This document shows positions 60,189-64,000 of a stretch of 64,000 nt of DNA, piece by piece. Under the pieces are notes generated by a model that was given only the letters and a program-made list of their open reading frames with translations, had not been told where the DNA came from and did not search any database. The translations under genes and the position numbers were made by a program. How positions within the stretch are numbered: position 1 is the stretch's first letter; the number at the start of each line of letters is the position of its first letter. The stretch is taken from NCBI RefSeq assembly GCF_028368935.1, contig NZ_JAQNDK010000002.1, positions 1,550,001-1,614,000 of the forward strand. The letters run 5' to 3'. This DNA comes from Sorangium aterium. GTDB taxonomy: Bacteria; Myxococcota_A; Polyangia; Polyangiales; Polyangiaceae.

Positions 60189-61896
60189 TCAGAGGAACTG
60201 GCGCACTCTCTCTGGATGCTGGAGGCGCCGGGGGATCTGCAGCTCCGCTTCGAGCGCTGTCTGGAGATCCGCCTTCGTGCGGGCGATCGCGCCGCCCATG
60301 TGCGTCGTGGCGAGCCGAATACGGACTTCCTGGGTGCTGGAGACGTGGACCCCGGCGACCGCGGCGGCCGCGGTCGTGACGCCGATCTTGGGCCGAGGAT
60401 CGTACATGACCGCCTTGTCGCGAGGCGGAAAGAACGCGGCGGGCACCGCGTTGAAGGCGCCCCCGTACCACTCCGTCCAGTTCATGAAATTGCCGTTGAT
60501 CGCGGTGGTCTCGTCGATCAGCGTGCCTCGCAAGTACTCCGTGACGCCGTTCACGTGCTGGCGGACCATGGTCGAGGTGGTGAGGATCACGCGCGCCAGC
60601 GGGTTGACCCGATCGAACTGTTGCATGAGCCAGTTGCTCGCGCGGTTGAACGCGGCGGCCACGCCGTCCACGCCGTCCACGATGCCGAGGGCGATGAAGA
60701 GGGCGTACGTCCTCGCGTTCCGGACGCCCCCGCCGTTCGCGGTGGCCGCCCCGGAGTTCGCGTGGCCTCCTCCGCCGGGGAGCGATACCGACTGGGCCTC
60801 CCATCCGGTGTTGGGGTCGTGATCCGGGGCGAACATGCCGCCCGCCTGGGTGGTCCCCGGCGGCCTCGCCCCGAGCGCCGCTTCGAGCTTGGTGTGCGAG
60901 ATGAGGGTATTCGCCGGCGCGGCGTTCGGAGCGAGCGAGAAGCCCATCTCCGCGTCGATCAGGAAGGGCCCGTTCACGGTGGCCATCACGTTCTCCTGGT
61001 GGAGATCGGTGATCCCGAAGGCGTTCGCGACGGCGATGAGCTTGCCCATCCCGTGGAAGTACCTGCTCGCCTGCTGCTCGGTCATCGCCTGCGCGCGAGG
61101 CTTGAACTCCATGTATCCATAGCCGGCGTTGTGCTTCGGCGCGCCGATGTGGAGCAGCGGCAAGCCCATGTTCAACGTGTCGAACAGGCTCCTGAAGTTG
61201 GCCACGCGGGGGTGGCCTTGCGCGCACGCCGCGAAGGACTGCGGCGACCCCATCAGCATGAGCTGGAACGTGAGGTCGGTGGGCTTGTAGACGACGCGCA
61301 CGCCGTTGCCGTACCTCACGATCACCACGCGGCGCGCGCAGACGTGCGGGTCGCTCCCCTGGATCTCGATCGCGGCCACGCCCCCTCCCACGCCGAACAG
61401 GGTTCGCGAGGAGGGCTCTGTCGCGGTGCAGGCGAGTGACGATCTCGACCCCGAACTCGAGATAGGACCGCCTGACGAGCTTGATGAGCGCGTCGACCCG
61501 GTCGGCGACGGTGGCCGGGAGGCTGTACACCAGGTTGGTGAAGAGGCTCCGGCCGATGCTGGTCGTGGTCGTGAGGAGACCGCGCGTGCGGACCGTCCGG
61601 AGGGAGCTGACGATGCTCCACTCGCCGCGCGCGTACAGCATCGCGGCGGTCCGGCACGGGCCGAAGAGGTCGCGCACCGCGTGGTCGAGGAGGCCCGAGG
61701 CGATGAGGGGCGCCATCATCGCTCGCATGCCGTCCGCGCCGAGGTGCCAATCGAGATCCGAGACGATGGACCGCAGCGCGCTCTCGATGTAAGGGCGGGC
61801 GCTATCGGCGTTGTTCAAGGGCGCGAGGGACACTCCCTGTGTGCCGATGAGCTGGAGCCCTTGGTTCAGCGCCTGCGTGATCTCGTTATCGTACAC
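60189..61896 (-). pseudogene. DUF4135 (LanM-dehydratase-like) protein, frameshifted; candidate T6SS cargo
   Basis: The N-terminal frame from a GTG at 61896 (YDNEITQALNQGLQLIGT) runs to LEFGVEIVTRLHRDRALLAN. It then needs a one-base shift near 61395, in a C-run, to enter the frame that ends at 60189. That frame has the DUF4135 pattern of type II lanthipeptide synthetases: ARRVVIVRYGNGVRVVYKPT, KHNAGYGYMEFKPRAQAMTE, then ITDLHQENVMA and FLIDAEMGF, which resemble kinase catalytic and metal motifs. No LanC cyclase half follows, so full lanthipeptide making is unlikely. Total about 568 residues. It is between the PAAR-like gene and a degenerate adenylate-forming gene. Toxin, chaperone or modifying roles are all possible. 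Confidence 0.7.
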
Positions 61897-61992
61897 GGGC
61901 CACCGAGCGCGAACGTACCCGTCATGCCGGCGAACACCAAATTCGCCGCGCGTCGCAGGTGATTCGCGCCCGAGCAGGCCGCGGCCCGAGGC

Positions 61993-63684
61993 TCATCCGC
62001 CGGTCTCCCCACGAGGGGGCGGTGAGGTCAGCCGCCGCCGCAGCTCCACGAGCGCGGCGACGCCCGGGTTCGCGGCGCGCGCGTGGAGGCGGCCGGCGCG
62101 GTAGTTGGAGGCGCACCACTCCGGGTCGACCTTCTTGCCTTTTCCGCGTCCGTACAGCGGGAAGAGCTCCACCGCGTCCGGGGTGTAGTCTGGCCCGAAG
62201 CGCTCGCGGACGAGCTTGTCGATCGCGTCGGTGAAGCTCGGCTCGCTCTGCCGTGCGCCGATGAACACGCACAGCGCGAACCGCGTGTCGCCGCGCGCGG
62301 CCGCGCCCGGCAAGGGCACAACGGCCGCGCCCTCGCAGAAAGGCAGCTCGGTCACCGCGAGCGACAGGGCCTCTCCCGGAAATACTCGCGCTGACCTTCG
62401 AGGGGTGAGCGTGCTGCCCCACAGGTACTCCGACGCGACGCGGGCGAGCAGGAAATAGCCGTCCTTGTCCGGTTTGTCGCCGCGCCGCACGAACAGGCCG
62501 GCGTCGCCGGTCGTGGGCTTCTTCGTGGCGGGATCGAAGAGGTCCCACGGCACCCCGGGAGAAGGCAGCGCCTTGGCGTTGATCCCCTGGGGGCGCCGCG
62601 CCGAGAACAGCACGGTGCCTCCCGCGGCCGTGTCGATCAGCAGGTTGGAGAGGGGCAGCTTGCCGAGGTTGTTTCCAGCGACCGCGGCGCGCGTCTCCAT
62701 CCAGTCGAGCGGCTCCCCCACGTCGCGGAACAGCGCCTTGAGCGAGCCCGGCCACGCGCGGGGCGAGGCGCGCAGCGCCGCCGTCGCGGACGCGGAGAGG
62801 CCGAGCACGTTGACGCCCTCCGCGTCGAGGACGGCGGGGGTCGACTGGAAGGTGGCGAGGGGGACGGAGACGTACGCCGCGCCCGCGAGCCACGCCGACA
62901 GCACCATGGGCAAGAAGGCCTGTTCGTGGTGGAACCCCGGCGCCGACAGCCGCTCTCCGGGCGCGAGGCGATGGACAAGCATCGCGTCCGAGAGGGCGCT
63001 CGAAACCACGGTCTCCGCGGGGACGAGGGTGGCTGTCCCGAAGGGCGCGCGGAGCGGCGAGAGCGCGCCGAGGCACGGCTCCTTCGGGGCATAGGCGTGC
63101 GGGCCCACGGCGGGTGCGCGCGGAGGGGCCGCGATCGGGAGTGCCTTCTTCGCGAGCTTCTCGCCCACCTTCGCGGGCGCCTTCGGATCGAGCACGACGT
63201 GGGCCGGCGCGAGCGCATCCATGGCGGCCGCGAGCGCGAGATCGCCCTTCGGCGTTATCCAGGAGACGCACGCACCGGCGTACAGCGCGGCGGCGAGCGC
63301 CACGACGCCGGCCACGCCGGGCGGGAGGACGATCGCGATCGCGGCGCCTGGGTTGACGCCGAGGGGCGTCCACGCCGCGGCGAGCGCGGAGGCCCGCGCG
63401 TGGAGCTCGGAGAAGCGGAGCCGCCCCGGCGCCCCTCGACTCGGCACCTCGACGAAGGCGATCCTGTCCGAGGCGGCGTGTCGCAGCACGGCGTCGGCGT
63501 AGACGTCATAGGCTGTTCCAGCGCGGCTCCTGAGCGTGCCAGTCCGCTCCGCGGCGAAGGCGAAGAGGGCGCGCCGGAACGCCGCCGGGTCCTCCCACGT
63601 GGCCGAGAGCGGCCCGGGATCCGTGGTCTCGTCCTCGCGGCGCAGCTCGACCGAGCGGAGCAGGGCGGCGAGATCGATCGGCAT
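61993..63684 (-). CDS. Degenerate AMP-binding (adenylate-forming) family protein
   Basis: A 563-residue protein from the ATG at 63684. It has the overall layout of acyl-CoA synthetase-like enzymes: SELHARASALAAAWTPLG, GVNPGAAIAIVLPPGVAGVV, ALYAGACVSWITPK, then HHEQAFLPMVLSAWLAGA and TGDAGLFVRRGDKPDKDGYF, and a small C-terminal domain with ARFAL-type strands (RFALCVFIGARQ). The Thr/Ser/Gly-rich ATP loop (TSGTTGxPKG) is not present and the late GR-K-D motif is altered (LARVASEYLW), so adenylation is doubtful. It may bind an acyl or nucleotide ligand. It is the first T6SS-linked gene, 96 bases before the DUF4135 gene. Confidence 0.75.
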   Translation of the reverse strand: MPIDLAALLRSVELRREDETTDPGPLSATWEDPAAFRRALFAFAAERTGTLRSRAGTAYDVYADAVLRHAASDRIAFVEVPSRGAPGRLRFSELHARASALAAAWTPLGVNPGAAIAIVLPPGVAGVVALAAALYAGACVSWITPKGDLALAAAMDALAPAHVVLDPKAPAKVGEKLAKKALPIAAPPRAPAVGPHAYAPKEPCLGALSPLRAPFGTATLVPAETVVSSALSDAMLVHRLAPGERLSAPGFHHEQAFLPMVLSAWLAGAAYVSVPLATFQSTPAVLDAEGVNVLGLSASATAALRASPRAWPGSLKALFRDVGEPLDWMETRAAVAGNNLGKLPLSNLLIDTAAGGTVLFSARRPQGINAKALPSPGVPWDLFDPATKKPTTGDAGLFVRRGDKPDKDGYFLLARVASEYLWGSTLTPRRSARVFPGEALSLAVTELPFCEGAAVVPLPGAAARGDTRFALCVFIGARQSEPSFTDAIDKLVRERFGPDYTPDAVELFPLYGRGKGKKVDPEWCASNYRAGRLHARAANPGVAALVELRRRLTSPPPRGETGG

Positions 63685-63787
63685 CCCGCGCTCGTAACCG
63701 AGGACGCTCCGCCGGGTCAAATCCGCGGAGCTTCTCCCGTGAACAGCGACTGCTCCAGAACACCGATCAGCTTGGAAACCAGAGAAA

Positions 63788-63860
63788 TGAGCCGCCAAGA
63801 CGCCAAAAGACGCCAAGAAAACAATAAAATTTTGGCGTCTTTTGGCGTCTTGGCGGCTCA
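63788..63860. repeat. Perfect 29-bp inverted repeat
   Basis: The arm at 63788-63816 (beginning TGAGCCGCCAAGACGCC) is exactly repeated in reverse complement at 63832-63860 with a 15-base A+T-rich loop. Each arm contains the doubled unit GACGCCAA. It lies between two same-strand genes and could end transcription of the right one or be a mobile palindrome. No plain T-run follows on the minus strand beyond the stem. Confidence 0.95.
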
Positions 63861-63917
63861 ACTTCTCGCCGTCTGCGTGCAGCTTCAACCCGTTTGTCGC
63901 TCTAGCGCCTGTCCGGC

Positions 63918-64000
63918 TCAGGGATCGATCACGAGCGTTCCAAACGCCTCGGGGACATGGAAGTTCGGCTTGCTCGTGCGGGGCGGGCTCCACGCGAGGT
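63918..64000 (-). CDS. C-terminal end of an unknown protein (cut by window edge)
   Basis: On the minus strand the last 26 codons read as LAWSPPRTSKPNFHVPEAFG and TLVIDP before TGA at 63918-63920. The text looks coding (balanced codons, Pro/Phe-rich), but no domain can be named. It lies upstream of the adenylate-forming gene, so it may belong to the same T6SS-linked operon. Confidence 0.4.
   Translation of the reverse strand, partial: LAWSPPRTSKPNFHVPEAFGTLVIDP

Noticed and set aside
57690-61439. A 1249-codon plus-strand open frame over the T6SS genes
   Set aside because: It spans four real minus-strand genes and has no domain.

Overview
The window is very G+C rich, is densely coded on both strands and has long antisense open frames throughout. 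The gene content is typical of a large-genome myxobacterium, most likely of the Sorangium/Polyangium type: several soluble multi-PAS/GAF histidine kinases, a eukaryote-like Ser/Thr kinase fusion, many lipoproteins with low-complexity or tandem-repeat segments, a lipoprotein trypsin, a P450 and a type VI secretion cluster. The species assignment is inferred from this style only; no rRNA or tRNA gene was seen.

Left part (1-16 kb): a TetR regulator end, an RsbR-like PAS-STAS protein, a GST, a 1091-residue Ser/Thr kinase - P-loop NTPase - class III cyclase-like fusion, an AzlC/AzlD exporter pair, a metallo-beta-lactamase-fold hydrolase and a GAF-PAS3 histidine kinase. A repeat-rich accessory patch follows at 11.0-14.4 kb. 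It has a REP-associated (RAYT/IS200-like) transposase flanked by related short repeats and hairpins, and two frameshifted gene remnants (an RCC1-repeat protein and a possible barrel protein). A group-2 sigma-70 factor closes this part.

Middle part (16-42 kb): an ArsC/Spx-like protein, four envelope lipoproteins, a PAS-GAF-GAF histidine kinase, an AddB/RecB-type nuclease with a heptapeptide minisatellite, an Rpn-like protein, a P450, a trypsin-like protease, a beta-propeller/cytochrome c peroxidase-like protein, an AmmeMemoRadiSam radical SAM enzyme, a GAF protein, a hybrid kinase with two complete kinase cores, and a frameshifted recX. Just upstream of the P450 start lies a duplicated fragment of the nuclease gene inside a perfect 30-bp inverted repeat.

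Right part (42.9-63.9 kb): one long minus-strand type VI secretion (T6SS) locus. Transcription runs from a degenerate adenylate-forming protein, through a frameshifted DUF4135 (LanM-dehydratase-like) protein and a DUF4280 PAAR-like protein, to IglI-like, TssG, a TssB-TssC fusion, a candidate tube protein, TssK, TssE, VgrG-like, a detached beta-helix spike tip, TssF, TssL, a small protein, TssM and TssJ. Several parts are atypical: the sheath is one polypeptide with a large Ala-rich insertion, the spike is split over two genes, TssL has no visible membrane anchor, the tube protein is not a recognisable Hcp, and no ClpV/TssH is present in the window. The DUF4135 protein beside a PAAR-like tip is the best candidate cargo. 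This locus is the strongest candidate for an unusual system here, followed by the kinase-NTPase-cyclase fusion.
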